A stretch of DNA of 64,000 nucleotides from contig NZ_BLPF01000001.1 in the NCBI RefSeq assembly GCF_011764425.1, forward strand, positions 5,013,001 to 5,077,000, in the 5' to 3' direction. Under the pieces are notes generated by a model. That model ran no database searches. It was not told the origin of the DNA and saw only the letters and a list, made by a program, of their open reading frames with translations. Below, one piece after another: positions 20,123 to 28,998 of the stretch. The DNA comes from Phytohabitans houttuyneae. GTDB lineage: Bacteria; Actinomycetota; Actinomycetes; Mycobacteriales; Micromonosporaceae. The position numbers were made by a program, and so were the translations under genes. Positions within the stretch are counted from its first letter, which is position 1; the number at the start of each line of letters is the position of its first letter.

Positions 20123-21846
20123 ATGCGTACTCGAGTGGCGGCCGCCTTAGCACTGGTTCTGGTGGCCGGAGCCTGTAGCGAAACCACCGACGACGGTCCC
20201 TCCGCGGACCAGCAGCGCACCGCGACCGGTGTGATAGCGACCGACCCGAAGGACTCGCTCGGCCCGGCGCCCGAGGTGCCCGGCGCGACGAAGGGCGGCA
20301 CCTTCACGATCATCCGCGAGGTCAAGATCTCGCACCTCGACCCGCAGCGGGTGTACTCGTTTGCCGGCCTCATGAACGCCCCGCTCTACGCCCGCACGCT
20401 GACCACGTGGAAGGACGACGGCAAGGGCAACCTCACGCTGGTCGGCGACCTCGCGCAGACACCCGGCACCAACGTCAACAACGACTGCAAGGTGTGGGAG
20501 TTCAAGGTCAAGGACGGCGTGAAGTTCGAGGACGGTAGCGCGATCACCGCCAAGGAGATCGCGTACGGCATCGCCCGCTCCTTCGACCCCGACCTCACCG
20601 GCGGCCCCACCTACGTGCAGGAGTGGCTGGCGGACACGGCCGACTACGACACCAAGTGGGACTTCAAGGCCAACAAGACCTCGCTGCCGCCCGGCCTGAC
20701 CACGCCGGACGACAAGACGATCCGCTTCGAGTTCGCCAAGGCGCACTGCGACCTGCCGTTCGCGCTGTCGCTGCCGGCGAGCGCGCCGCTGCCGCCCGCC
20801 AAGGACACCGGCGTCAACCTCGACAACCAGCCGTTCTCCTCCGGACCGTACAAGATCACCAAGCACACGCCCGGCGTCGAGATCGTGCTGGAGCGCAACG
20901 AGCACTGGGACGCGGCCACCGACCCGGTCCGCCACCAGTACCCGGACAAGTTCGTGTGGACGTTCGGCCCCGACCCGGACGCGGGCGCCAACCGCGTGAT
21001 TGCCGACAGCGGCCCCGACCAGTCCGCGCTCGCATTCAATGGCGTTCCGTCCGCGCTTGTCTCGCAGGTCGCCAACAACGCGGCCCTCAAGGAGCGGTCG
21101 ATCATCTCGCCGACGCCCACCGCGTGGCGCCTGTCGATCAACACGCAGCGCGTGACCGACCTGGCCGTGCGCCAGGCGCTCAACTACGGCATCGACCGTG
21201 ACGGCTTCATCAAGAGCATCGGCGGCGAGACCGTGGCCTCACCGATCACGACGCTGATGCCGCCCGCGACGATCGGCTACCAGAAGTACGACGCGTACCC
21301 GGCCGGCCCGAACGGCAACCCGGAGAAGGCCAAGGAGCTGCTCGCCGGCAAGACCCCGAGCTGGTACTCGGCGTGGGCGACGACTCCGTCGAGGAGGGCA
21401 CGCAGCTCAAGGGCAACCTGGAGAAGGCCGGCTTCAAGATCACGCTCAAGACGATTCCGGCCGACGCCAAGCTCGACGAGACCAAGAAGAAGGACAACCC
21501 CTGGGACCTGTACCTGGACTCGTGGGCCGCGGACTGGCCGAGCGGAGCCTCCATCCTGCCCGTGCTCTTCGACGGCCGGGCGATCAAGGCTGAGGGCAAC
21601 AGCAACACGTCGTACATCAACAACGACGCCATCAACGCCGAGTTCGACCGCGTGCTCGCGCTCGACCCGGCCGCGCAGGCGCCCGAGTGGGCCAAGCTGG
21701 ACGAGCGCATCATGAAGGAACTCGCGCCGGCCGTCCCGATGTACGTCGAGGTCGCCTACTACCTGCACGGCTCCAAGGCCGGCGGCGTCTTCATCAGCAG
21801 CGTGTTCGGCTATCCGTCGTTTGTGAACGCCTTCGTCAAGCAGTAG
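20123..21846 (+). CDS. Oligopeptide-binding lipoprotein of the ABC importer (apparent frameshift)
   Basis: Restored, about 574 residues, SBP family 5. A lipoprotein signal (LVLVAGAC, Cys at 18) tethers it outside the membrane. The body has the family pattern: GGTFTIIREVKISHLDPQR, the LTFHLR-like KVWEFKVKDGVKFEDGSAITA, and FSSGPYKITKHTPG. At the CCCC run at 21354-21357 the frame shifts: the first frame goes out of register after LLAGKT, while ELVLGVGDDSVEEGTQLKGN continues one base away and ends FVNAFVKQ at 21846. It captures peptides for the upstream permeases; having the SBP last in the operon, after its own promoter-like gap with the repeated GCTGTAGCTT motif, suggests extra expression of this subunit. 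Confidence 0.88.
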
Positions 21847-21856
21847 ACCCCCCGTG

Positions 21857-21921
21857 CGGTTGATCAGGGACTTGGTGGGCGTGTCGGCCAGCGTGTCCGT
21901 CCACGAAGTCCCTGATCAACG
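21857..21921. terminator. Convergent terminator, long inverted repeat
   Basis: CGGTTGATCAGGGACTTGG at 21857-21875 pairs almost perfectly with the arm CCACGAAGTCCCTGATCAACG at 21901-21921 (about 20 bp, one mismatch, one bulge, 22-nt loop). It lies between the convergent importer operon and the S9 peptidase gene and probably terminates both. Confidence 0.7.
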
Positions 21922-21942
21922 CCCCCTCTCGGCGCGCGCGGC

Positions 21943-24056
21943 CTAGAGGTTGCGGCGGATGAAGTCGAGCTCCACGCGCAGCAGCTGCTCGCCGATCCCG
22001 CCCGAGGTCATGTGCGTCGCGCCGGTCAGCGGGATCACCGAGTGCGGGCGGCCCGAGGCGAGCAGGGCGGCCGACAGGCGCAGCGTGTGCGCGGCGACCA
22101 CGTTGTCGTCGGCCATGCCGTGGATCAGCAGCAGCGGGCGCGCGTCGCCGGCCGGCTCGGCGGCGATCTCGATGAGCGAGTGGTGCGCGTACACGTCCGG
22201 GTTTTCGCTCGGCAGGCCCAGGTAGCGCTCGGTGTACGCGGTGTCGTACAGGTGCCAGTCGGTCACCGGGGCGCCGGCGATGCCGCACTTGAAGATCTCC
22301 GGGCGGCGCAGCACCGCGAGCCCGGCCAGCCAGCCGCCGAACGACCAGCCACGGATCGCCACCCGGTCCAGGTCGAGGTCGGGGTGCTTGCCGGCGAGCG
22401 CGGCGAGCGCGTCCACCTGGTCGGTCAGCACGACGTCGGCGACGCGGCGGTGGATGACCTTCTCGAACGACGGGGCCACGCCCGGCGTACCCCGGTTGTC
22501 CACAGTCACCACCGCGTAGCCGGCGTCCGCCCACCACTGCCGCTCCAGCCAGCGGGCGCGCGTGGCCAGCACCTCCTGGTGGCCCGGACCGCCGTAGATG
22601 TCGAGCAGCACCGGCAGGCGGCGGCCGGTCACGTGGTTGCGCGGGTACAGCACGGCCGCGGGCAGCCGGCGGTCGGCGACCCGCTCCAGCATGGGGCGCG
22701 GCGAGTACGGCGGCTTGGCCGCGTACGACGTGATCGCGCCGATCTGCTTGCCGGCGCGCCAGATGCTCCAGTGCGTGCCGGCGCGGTCGAGCGAGGCGGA
22801 GCCGACCGCGAGCACGTCGCCGCCGACCGCGCCCACGTGCCAGCCGGGCGCGGTGGTGAGCGGGCGGATCTCGGCGCCGCCGGCCCCTATCGCCGTGCGC
22901 ACCCGGAAGAGGTGCTGCTCGCTCGGCTCGCCCTCGCTGGCCTCCACGAGCAGGTCGGGCGAGCCCGCGCCGGCACCGGCGGACATGCGGCCGACCACGC
23001 GGCGCACGTACAGCGAGGGCGGGGTGAGCAGCGTGCCGTCGGCGAAGAGGCAGCGTGCGTCGTACCCGTCGTGTGCCAGCTCGCCACCGACCAGCACGCG
23101 GCCGTCGGGCAGGTGGCTGGGCGTGCCGAGGACCGGTTCGACCCACCGCGGGTCGGCCAGCTCGGCGTGCACCTGGGTCTCGCCGGTGCGCGGGTCGACC
23201 GAGAGCACGAGCCCGTGCTGCTGGAGGCGGCGGAGCACGGTGATCAGCGGGCCGCCCTCGGCCCAGTGGACCGAGACAAGGTACGGGTAGGTCTCACGGT
23301 CCCAGTGCACGTCCACCCAGCCGCCGTCGAGGTCGAGCAGGTGGAGGGTGACCTCGGCGTTGGCCGCGCCCGCGTACGGGTACGCCACGCTCCTCGGTGC
23401 CGCCTCGGGGCGGGCCGGGTCGTGCAGGTGCCACCGCGGGACGCGGGACTCGTCCACCCGCGCGGCCAGGATCGATCGGCCGTCCGGTGACCACCAGTAG
23501 CCGCGGTAGCGGTCCAGCTCCTCGGCCGCGATGAACTCGGCGAGCCCCAGGTGACGTCGCCCTGCTCGCCGGCCATCAGCGCGTCGGTGCCGTCGGGGTG
23601 GATGACGTGCAGGCTGCCGCCCGTCACGTACGCGATGCGGCGGCCGGTCGGGTCGGGCCGCGGGTCGACGACCGGGCCGGCCGTGGCGACCTCCGTGACG
23701 TCGCCGCTGACCAGGTCGGCGCGGAAGAGCTTTCCGCCGAGCGGGAAGGCGGCGACCTTCGCGGCCGGGTCCGTCGCGTACGACCCGATGCCGCTCGCGG
23801 AGAGCCGCAGCCGCTCGCGCAGCGCCCGCTCCTCGGCGGGCAGGTCGCCGCGGTCGTCGGTGAGCAGCCCAGCGGGCTCGGCGATCAGGCGCTCGCTGGC
23901 GGCCTCCACGTCGAGCACCCAGAGCGCGTCCGCACCGTCCTCTGGACCGGGTGAGCGCAGGAAGACCACGCGCGAGCCGTCGCTCGCGACGGTCACCGCC
24001 CGCGGCGCTCCACGGGTGAACCTCCGGGTACGGGCTGCCAGCTCCGGGTACTCCAC
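21943..24056 (-). CDS. S9 family prolyl oligopeptidase/dipeptidyl peptidase IV-like (apparent frameshift)
   Basis: Restored, about 704 residues. The N-terminal beta-propeller (RRFTRGAPRAVTVASDGSRV onward, then WSPDGRSILAARVDESRVPR) precedes an alpha/beta hydrolase domain. The catalytic serine is in GWSFGGWLAGLAV, the aspartate in HGMADDNVV and the histidine in GATHMTSGG near the end. It should cleave short peptides after proline or a related residue. The frame breaks at the CCCC run 23545-23548: the first part ends at QGDVTWG and EFIAAEELDRYRGYWW follows in the neighbouring frame. I placed the start at GTG 24056 (VEYPELAARTRRF), where similarity to the family begins. No signal peptide, so cytoplasmic; next to a peptide importer it could digest the imported peptides. 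Confidence 0.85.
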
Positions 24057-24182
24057 CCAGGGATCGTAAATCCGCGTGATCTGTCCGCCCGACCACGTCC
24101 GGCGTGTCCGCACGTAAACGCCGTTTTGGCCGCTTGACGTGGCACCGGAGGGTGGAATCGCGTGCGCGCGTACAGTGAGCGC

Positions 24183-25043
24183 GTGGCACGACGACTCATG
24201 CTGGTCCACGCGCACCCCGACGACGAGACGGTGAGCACCGGCGCGACGATGGCGCACTACGCCGCCGAGGGTGTGCAGATCACGCTGGTGACGTGCACGC
24301 TCGGCGAGGAGGGCGAGATCCACGTGCCCGAGCTGGCGTTGCTGGCCGCGGCCGAGGCGGATCAGCTCGGTGGCTACCGGCTGGCCGAGCTGGACGCGGC
24401 GTGCGCCGCCCTCGGGGTGACCGACCACCGCTTCCTCGGCGGCGCGGGGCGCTACCGCGACTCCGGGATGATGGGACTCGAGACCAACAAGCACCCCCGC
24501 TGCTTCTGGCAGGCGGACCTCGACGAGGCGGCCGCGCAGCTGCTGGAGATCATGCGGGAGGTGCGGCCGCAGGTCCTGATCACGTACGACGAAAACGGCT
24601 TCTACGGCCACCCCGACCACATCCAGGCGCACCGGGTGGCGATGCGGGCGGCGGAGCTGGCCAAGGCCGAGGGCTTCGGGCCCGCCAAGATCTACTGGAC
24701 CACGGTGCCGAGGAGCGTGCTCGAGGCGGGCATCAGCGCGTTCGCGCAGTCCACGGACAACCCTTTCGCCGGTATCGACAAGGTGGAGGACTTTCCGTTC
24801 GGCACGTCCGACGAGGAGGTCGCGGCCCGCATCGACGCCACCGACCAGCACGAGGCGAAGATCGCAGCGATGCGCGCGCACGCCACCCAGATCCCGGACA
24901 CCTCCTGGCTGTACTCGATCGCCGGCAACTTCGGCAGCGAGTTCATGGGCGTGGAGTACTACACGCTGGCCGCCGGCGAGCGCGGGCCCGGCGACGGCCC
25001 GCACGGCTGGGAGAGCGACCTCTTCGCCGGCCTGCCGTCATGA
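24183..25043 (+). CDS. mshB: N-acetyl-GlcNAc-inositol deacetylase, mycothiol biosynthesis
   Basis: Removes the acetyl group from GlcNAc-Ins, the second committed step towards mycothiol, the actinobacterial low-molecular-weight thiol. The zinc site HAHPDDE is at residues 9-15 and [14 protein letters not shown], with the third ligand, near 137. The LmbE-fold core and length (about 286) fit MshB; Mca, the mycothiol conjugate amidase, is a close paralogue and cannot be fully excluded by eye, but the downstream DUF6113-like gene followed later by fdxA and dapC matches the mshB neighbourhood. GTG at 24183 was chosen over 24162 because TACAGT, a good -10 box, falls between them, suggesting a leaderless mRNA. 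Confidence 0.88.
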   Translation: MARRLMLVHAHPDDETVSTGATMAHYAAEGVQITLVTCTLGEEGEIHVPELALLAAAEADQLGGYRLAELDAACAALGVTDHRFLGGAGRYRDSGMMGLETNKHPRCFWQADLDEAAAQLLEIMREVRPQVLITYDENGFYGHPDHIQAHRVAMRAAELAKAEGFGPAKIYWTTVPRSVLEAGISAFAQSTDNPFAGIDKVEDFPFGTSDEEVAARIDATDQHEAKIAAMRAHATQIPDTSWLYSIAGNFGSEFMGVEYYTLAAGERGPGDGPHGWESDLFAGLPS

Positions 25044-25068
25044 CCCGCCGCTCCGCCCCGAGGCCCCG

Positions 25069-25599
25069 GTGACGGTGTCCACACCAAGCCCGCCTGTCGA
25101 GGGAGGCGAGCAGAGCGCGACGCCACCCGTCGAGCCGCGGCCGCCGTCCCGCTTCGACGAGGCGTTCCAGACCGGCCTCCGCGTCGCCGGCGGCGTCATC
25201 GCCGTGGTGGCCGCACTCGTCACCGCCGTCGCCGAGCTGATGATCGCGCCGCTGCGCATCGGCGGCCACCTGATCGGCGTGGCCGTGGTCGCGACGGTGG
25301 TGGCCAACCTGGCGCTCGGCTGGTTCGCGTACACGACGGTGGGCCGCAAGTGGGCCGTCGCGCTCCCGGCCGGCGCGTGGCTGGCGCTGATGGTGACGGC
25401 CTCCGGCCGTACCACCGAGGGCGACCTGCTCCTGGTGGGACCGCAGGGCGGCGCGGTGGTCGACGGCAACAGCTGGGTCGGCGTGGTCATGATCCTCGCG
25501 GGTTCGGTCGCCTACGCGGTGGTCGGCTTCCGCCTGATGCTCGCGCAGCCCGCGCACCCACGAAACAGACAGCTTCCTCCCAGCCAACCGAGGGTGTGA
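25069..25599 (+). CDS. DUF6113-like membrane protein
   Basis: 176 residues. A Pro-rich N-terminus (residues 1-30) is followed by about four transmembrane helices (GGVIAVVAALVTAVAELMIAP, IGVAVVATVVANLALGWFAY, WAVALPAGAWLALMVTASG, GVVMILAGSVAYAVVGFRL). The position directly after mshB and the four-helix layout match the small membrane protein that follows mshB in many actinobacteria (Rv1171-like). Function unknown. GTG start; a second GTG three bases on is equally possible. Confidence 0.75.
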   Translation: MTVSTPSPPVEGGEQSATPPVEPRPPSRFDEAFQTGLRVAGGVIAVVAALVTAVAELMIAPLRIGGHLIGVAVVATVVANLALGWFAYTTVGRKWAVALPAGAWLALMVTASGRTTEGDLLLVGPQGGAVVDGNSWVGVVMILAGSVAYAVVGFRLMLAQPAHPRNRQLPPSQPRV

Positions 25600-25666
25600 C
25601 AACGGCCACTGCGGCACTACTCTCTTCTGGCGAGGAATGTTCACCTGTCGTTGGGGAGGGTGTGCG

Positions 25667-26131
25667 ATGAAAGACCGTTGGCTGCCGGTCGGCGTGCTTG
25701 CGGGTGTGCTGTTCGCGGTCAACGTGGCGGCACGCCTGGTGGCCCGCCTCGGCTTCAACGATGACGGCGAGGCGCAGGACCGCGTCTCGCTCGGGATGTT
25801 CGTGGCGATCGGCCTGATCCTGGCGGTAACGGCCTTCCTGTGGGGCCGCCGCCACCCCGCCGGCCGCTGGATCGCCGACATCGGCGCGGCCGTCATCATC
25901 GCGGTGCTGCTCACGGTCTTCGTGGGCCCGTTCGTGAGCGGCGACTCGCCGTTCGAGTCCGGCGCCGGCGACTTCTTCGCGCAGATCTGGCTCTACGCCG
26001 CCTTCGCGATCGGTGGCTCGCTGGTCGGCTTCCTGATCCTTGTCGCGCTCGGGCTCGACTACCGCTCGCAGGGCCTCAAGCGCTACGCCGAGGCCAAGAT
26101 GGCCAAGCCCCGCCGGGTCGTGCGCCGCTAG
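25667..26131 (+). CDS. Hypothetical four-helix membrane protein
   Basis: 154 residues. Helices at WLPVGVLAGVLFAVNVAARL, VSLGMFVAIGLILAVTAFLW, IGAAVIIAVLLTVFVGPFV and LYAAFAIGGSLVGFLILVAL; both ends are basic and probably cytoplasmic. The ATG at 25667 follows a clear GGGGAGGG ribosome site, so the longer ORF from 25637 is rejected. Not recognised as a named family; typical of small conserved actinobacterial membrane proteins. Confidence 0.78.
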   Translation: MKDRWLPVGVLAGVLFAVNVAARLVARLGFNDDGEAQDRVSLGMFVAIGLILAVTAFLWGRRHPAGRWIADIGAAVIIAVLLTVFVGPFVSGDSPFESGAGDFFAQIWLYAAFAIGGSLVGFLILVALGLDYRSQGLKRYAEAKMAKPRRVVRR

Positions 26132-26180
26132 CCCCCTCCGGGCTGCGCACCGCCTCCGCGCCGTCACCTAGCCAAGCCTT

Positions 26181-26256
26181 TCCAAGATTTGGGCTACCGC
26201 GATGTCCACGGTGGTCCGGACCAACCGCGGACGTCGCGGTAGCTCAAAGTCTTGGA
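26181..26256. repeat. Long near-perfect palindrome, dispersed intergenic element or terminator
   Basis: The left arm from 26181 (TCCAAGATTTGGGCTACCGC...) and the right arm to 26256 (...GCGGTAGCTCAAAGTCTTGGA) match in about 40 positions, meeting at the perfect centre GGTCCGGACC (26213-26222). It lies between a plus-strand membrane-protein gene and the minus-strand GNAT gene, so it could serve as a bidirectional terminator. A half copy (one arm plus centre) is at about 61925-61965. Confidence 0.7.
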
Positions 26257-26316
26257 ATGATCGTCTAGGCCCCTGCGCAAACGATGCGGGCGCGCCCGGA
26301 CGGACGGCGGGCGGGG

Positions 26317-27279
26317 CTAGGCGGGGGTCGGGCCCTCGCGGGTCAGGTAGCTGTGGTGTGTGGTGAAGCCGAGCTTGGAGTACAGCGCCACCGCCGCCGC
26401 GTTTCGCTCCTCGACCTGCAGGAACGCGCGGCTCGTGCCGGACTCGGCGGCCCACCTCGCGAGCGCGCCGATCACCTCCTGGGCCAAGCCGCCGCGGCGG
26501 GCCTCGGGGACCACCTCGATCAGCGCGAGGCCGAGCCAGTGGCCGGCGCCGGTGACCGTGCCGCGGCCGGTGCCCAGGAGGGTGCCGTCCTCGCCGTACA
26601 CGTGCGCGAAGCGGACCTGGCGCACAGCGGTGAGGATGTGGCGCGCGGCCTCGGGGAGACCGCCCTTGCGGCCGGAGGCGATCGCGAGCCACGCCTCCGA
26701 CGGCGTCCGGGTCAGCTCGACCCGGGCGCGGGACGGCGCGGCGTCGAGGATCGAGCGCAGCGGCGCGGTCTGCACCAGCGTCAGCGGGCGGGCGGTCCAG
26801 CCGCGCGCGTCGAGCGCCGCGCCGACGGGTGCGGCGAGCGGGAGGGGCGTGTTGATGAGGGGTTGGGCGCCGCGCGTCAGGTACCACCGCTCGACCGCGT
26901 CGATCGCTGCCTCCAGCGGGCGGTCGGGGTCGCCGATCGGAAGCGCGGAGTTGCCCCGGCCGGTCCAGCCGTCGGCGGCGCGCAGCAGCCACCCGCCGAG
27001 GTGGTCCTGCACGGGCGCCGGCCACGCTTCGTTGGCCGCGAGCTCCAGGGCGACGACGTCCGCGGCGTTCGGCCGCCGCGTCGGAGGCACCCGCTTCGCC
27101 CGGTGGATCTCATCAAGTGGTACGCGGAGCGGGCCCTTCGACGTCGCGATCGTGAGATCGGTCTCGGTAATTTCCACAAGTTCACCGAGCGCGTCCGAGT
27201 AAAGCGGACGTTCGTTACGAACCCCGACAATCCGCCGCACCACAACGCGGTGTCCCACATCCTGCCGCCGGAGCACCAA
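26317..27279 (-). CDS. GNAT family N-acetyltransferase
   Basis: 320 residues in two parts. The first about 75 form an SH3-like beta domain (GVRNERPLYSDALGELVEITE, LTIATSKGPLRVPLDEIHRAKRV), and the rest is a GNAT fold ending with the acetyl-CoA loop LALIEVVPEARRGGLAQEVIGAL and ERNAAAVALYSKLGF. The same two-part architecture is common in actinobacteria, often beside the 7Fe ferredoxin gene as here. Substrate unknown. Starts with TTG 27279 or GTG 27276; divergent from fdxA across 98 bp containing tandem repeats. Confidence 0.88.
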   Translation of the reverse strand: MVLRRQDVGHRVVVRRIVGVRNERPLYSDALGELVEITETDLTIATSKGPLRVPLDEIHRAKRVPPTRRPNAADVVALELAANEAWPAPVQDHLGGWLLRAADGWTGRGNSALPIGDPDRPLEAAIDAVERWYLTRGAQPLINTPLPLAAPVGAALDARGWTARPLTLVQTAPLRSILDAAPSRARVELTRTPSEAWLAIASGRKGGLPEAARHILTAVRQVRFAHVYGEDGTLLGTGRGTVTGAGHWLGLALIEVVPEARRGGLAQEVIGALARWAAESGTSRAFLQVEERNAAAVALYSKLGFTTHHSYLTREGPTPA

Positions 27280-27292
27280 TCACCCCCTCCAG

Positions 27293-27328
27293 GGCGAGAT
27301 ACTAGGCCTCTAAGGCGAGATACTAGGC
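27293..27328. promoter_or_regulatory. Two 15-bp direct repeats between divergent GNAT and fdxA genes
   Basis: GGCGAGATACTAGGC occurs exactly twice, at 27293-27307 and 27314-27328, a period of 21 bp (two helical turns). Repeats in phase on one DNA face in a divergent promoter suggest binding sites for one regulator; TACTAG could also serve as a -10 core. Confidence 0.5.
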
Positions 27329-27377
27329 TGCTACTGCCGCGGTCTAAGAGCGGCGTGGCTTGCGGAGAGGATGACCC

Positions 27378-27704
27378 GTGACCTACATCATCGCCGAGCC
27401 GTGCGTTGATTTGCTCGACAAGGCGTGCATCGAGGAGTGCCCGGTCGACTGCATCTACGAGGGCAACAGGATGCTTTACATCCACCCCGATGAGTGCGTC
27501 GACTGCGGTGCCTGCGAGCCGGTCTGCCCGGTGGAGGCCATCTTCTACGAAGATGATGTGCCCGAGCAGTGGAAGGACTACACGGCGGCAAACTACGAGT
27601 TCTTCGAGGACCTCGGCTCTCCCGGCGGCGCCTCGAAGATCGGCAAGGTGGAGAAGGACGCCACCTTCGTGGCCGCGCAGCCTCCGCGCGAGGTTGAGCA
27701 CTGA
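27378..27704 (+). CDS. fdxA: 7Fe ferredoxin (3Fe-4S/4Fe-4S)
   Basis: 108 residues. The cysteine pattern [14 protein letters not shown], then [17 protein letters not shown], supplies one 3Fe-4S and one 4Fe-4S cluster as in mycobacterial FdxA/FdxC; the C-terminal tail [15 protein letters not shown] is typical. A small cytoplasmic electron carrier, for example for cytochromes P450. GTG start with GGAGAGGA ahead. Its stop overlaps or abuts dapC, an order conserved with mycobacteria. Confidence 0.95.
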   Translation: MTYIIAEPCVDLLDKACIEECPVDCIYEGNRMLYIHPDECVDCGACEPVCPVEAIFYEDDVPEQWKDYTAANYEFFEDLGSPGGASKIGKVEKDATFVAAQPPREVEH

Positions 27705-28819
27705 GCGTCGCGGACGGGCGCCTGTCCGAGCGGCTGCCTGACTTCCCGTGGGATCTGCTGGCGCCCGCCAAGCGGACGGCCGGCGCGCACCCGGACGGCC
27801 TGGTGGACCTGTCGATGGGCACGCCGGTCGACCCGGTGCCGCCGGTCGTGCGGGAGGCGCTGGCCGCCGCTTCGGACTCGCCCGGCTACCCGTTGACGGC
27901 GGGTACATCGGCGCTGCGCACCGCGATCACCGAGTGGGTGGTCCGCACCTGCGTCGCCAGCCCGGGGCAGCCGGCCGACGGGCTCGGCGTCCTGCCCACG
28001 ATCGGCTCCAAGGAGCTTGTCGCCTGGCTGCCGACGCTGCTCGGCATCGGCCCGGGGGACACGGTGGTCATCCCGACGGTGTGCTACCCGACGTACGAGG
28101 TGGGGGTGCGGCTGGCCGGCGCGACGCCGGTCCGGACCGACTCCCTCACCTCGCTCGGCCCGGCCCGGCCCAAGCTGGTCTGGGTCAACTCCCCGTCGAA
28201 CCCGACCGGCCAGGTGCTGCCCGCCGGCCACCTGCGCAAGGTCGTCGACTGGGCACGCGAGCGGGGCGCTGTCGTGGCCAGCGACGAGTGCTATCTCACG
28301 CTCGGCTGGGAGGAGCAGCCGGTCTCCGTGCTCTCACCCGAGGTCAACGGTGGCCGGCTCGACGGCGTGCTCGCCGTGCACTCGCTCTCCAAGCGGTCCA
28401 ACCTCGCCGGGTACCGGGCCGGCTTCGTAGCCGGTGACCCCGCGATCGTGTCCGAGCTGCTGGCCGTCCGCAAGCACGGCGGCATGATCGTGCCGGCTCC
28501 GGTCCAGGCGGCGATGGTCGCCGCGCTCGGTGACGACGAGCACGCGGCGGCGCAGCGCGCCACCTACTCCGCGCGCCGCGACGTGCTGCGCGCGTCGCTG
28601 GTCAAGGCGGGGTTCGAGATCGAGCAGTCCGGCGCCGGGCTCTACCTGTGGGCGACCCGGGGCGAAGACTCCTGGTCCACCGTGGACTGGTTTGCCGAGC
28701 GGGGCATCCTCGTCGCGCCTGGCGCCTTCTACGGGCCGGCCGGTGAGCGGCATGTGCGGGTCGCGCTTACGGCCACCGACGAGCGGGTCGCGGCGGCCGC
28801 CGAGCGCCTGGAAATCTGA
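27701..28819 (+). CDS. dapC: Succinyldiaminopimelate transaminase
   Basis: PLP-dependent class I/II aminotransferase converting N-succinyl-2-amino-6-ketopimelate to N-succinyl-diaminopimelate, for lysine and cell wall. Conserved marks: [35 protein letters not shown] and the Schiff-base lysine in [15 protein letters not shown]. The expected N-terminus ([16 protein letters not shown]) is encoded, yet the frame upstream has only a CTG at 27701 before a stop at 27695; the first GTG (about 27809) would remove the conserved N-terminus. So either CTG start, coupled to the fdxA stop, or a lost base near 27700. Works with dapD and dapE 8 kb away. Confidence 0.85.
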   Translation: MSVADGRLSERLPDFPWDLLAPAKRTAGAHPDGLVDLSMGTPVDPVPPVVREALAAASDSPGYPLTAGTSALRTAITEWVVRTCVASPGQPADGLGVLPTIGSKELVAWLPTLLGIGPGDTVVIPTVCYPTYEVGVRLAGATPVRTDSLTSLGPARPKLVWVNSPSNPTGQVLPAGHLRKVVDWARERGAVVASDECYLTLGWEEQPVSVLSPEVNGGRLDGVLAVHSLSKRSNLAGYRAGFVAGDPAIVSELLAVRKHGGMIVPAPVQAAMVAALGDDEHAAAQRATYSARRDVLRASLVKAGFEIEQSGAGLYLWATRGEDSWSTVDWFAERGILVAPGAFYGPAGERHVRVALTATDERVAAAAERLEI

Positions 28820-28895
28820 GTCACTCTCGCGTCTTTCGCGTGTAACGGTCACGCCCCCTCTTTCGGGGAGAATGTGCCCGTGATCGACGGAAAAG

Positions 28896-28957
28896 CATAG
28901 TCCGCGGACTATGGCGAAGCGCTGCATCGACTGGTAGAACGTTCAACGGACCAGTCG
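28896..28957. promoter_or_regulatory. Two palindromes upstream of the GGDEF-EAL gene
   Basis: CATAGTCCGCGGACTATG (28896-28913) is a perfect 18-bp palindrome. CGACTGGT (28928-28935) and ACCAGTCG (28950-28957) form an 8-bp inverted repeat around AACGTT. Both are within 105 bp of the GTG start and may be operators. Confidence 0.5.
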
Positions 28958-28998
28958 GGGGGCGGTCCATCGCGCCGGAGGCCGCGAAGGGGAGGCTC

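Noticed and set aside
22012-23490. 492-residue plus-strand ORF
   Set aside because: Antisense to the S9 peptidase, whose catalytic motifs are on the minus strand.
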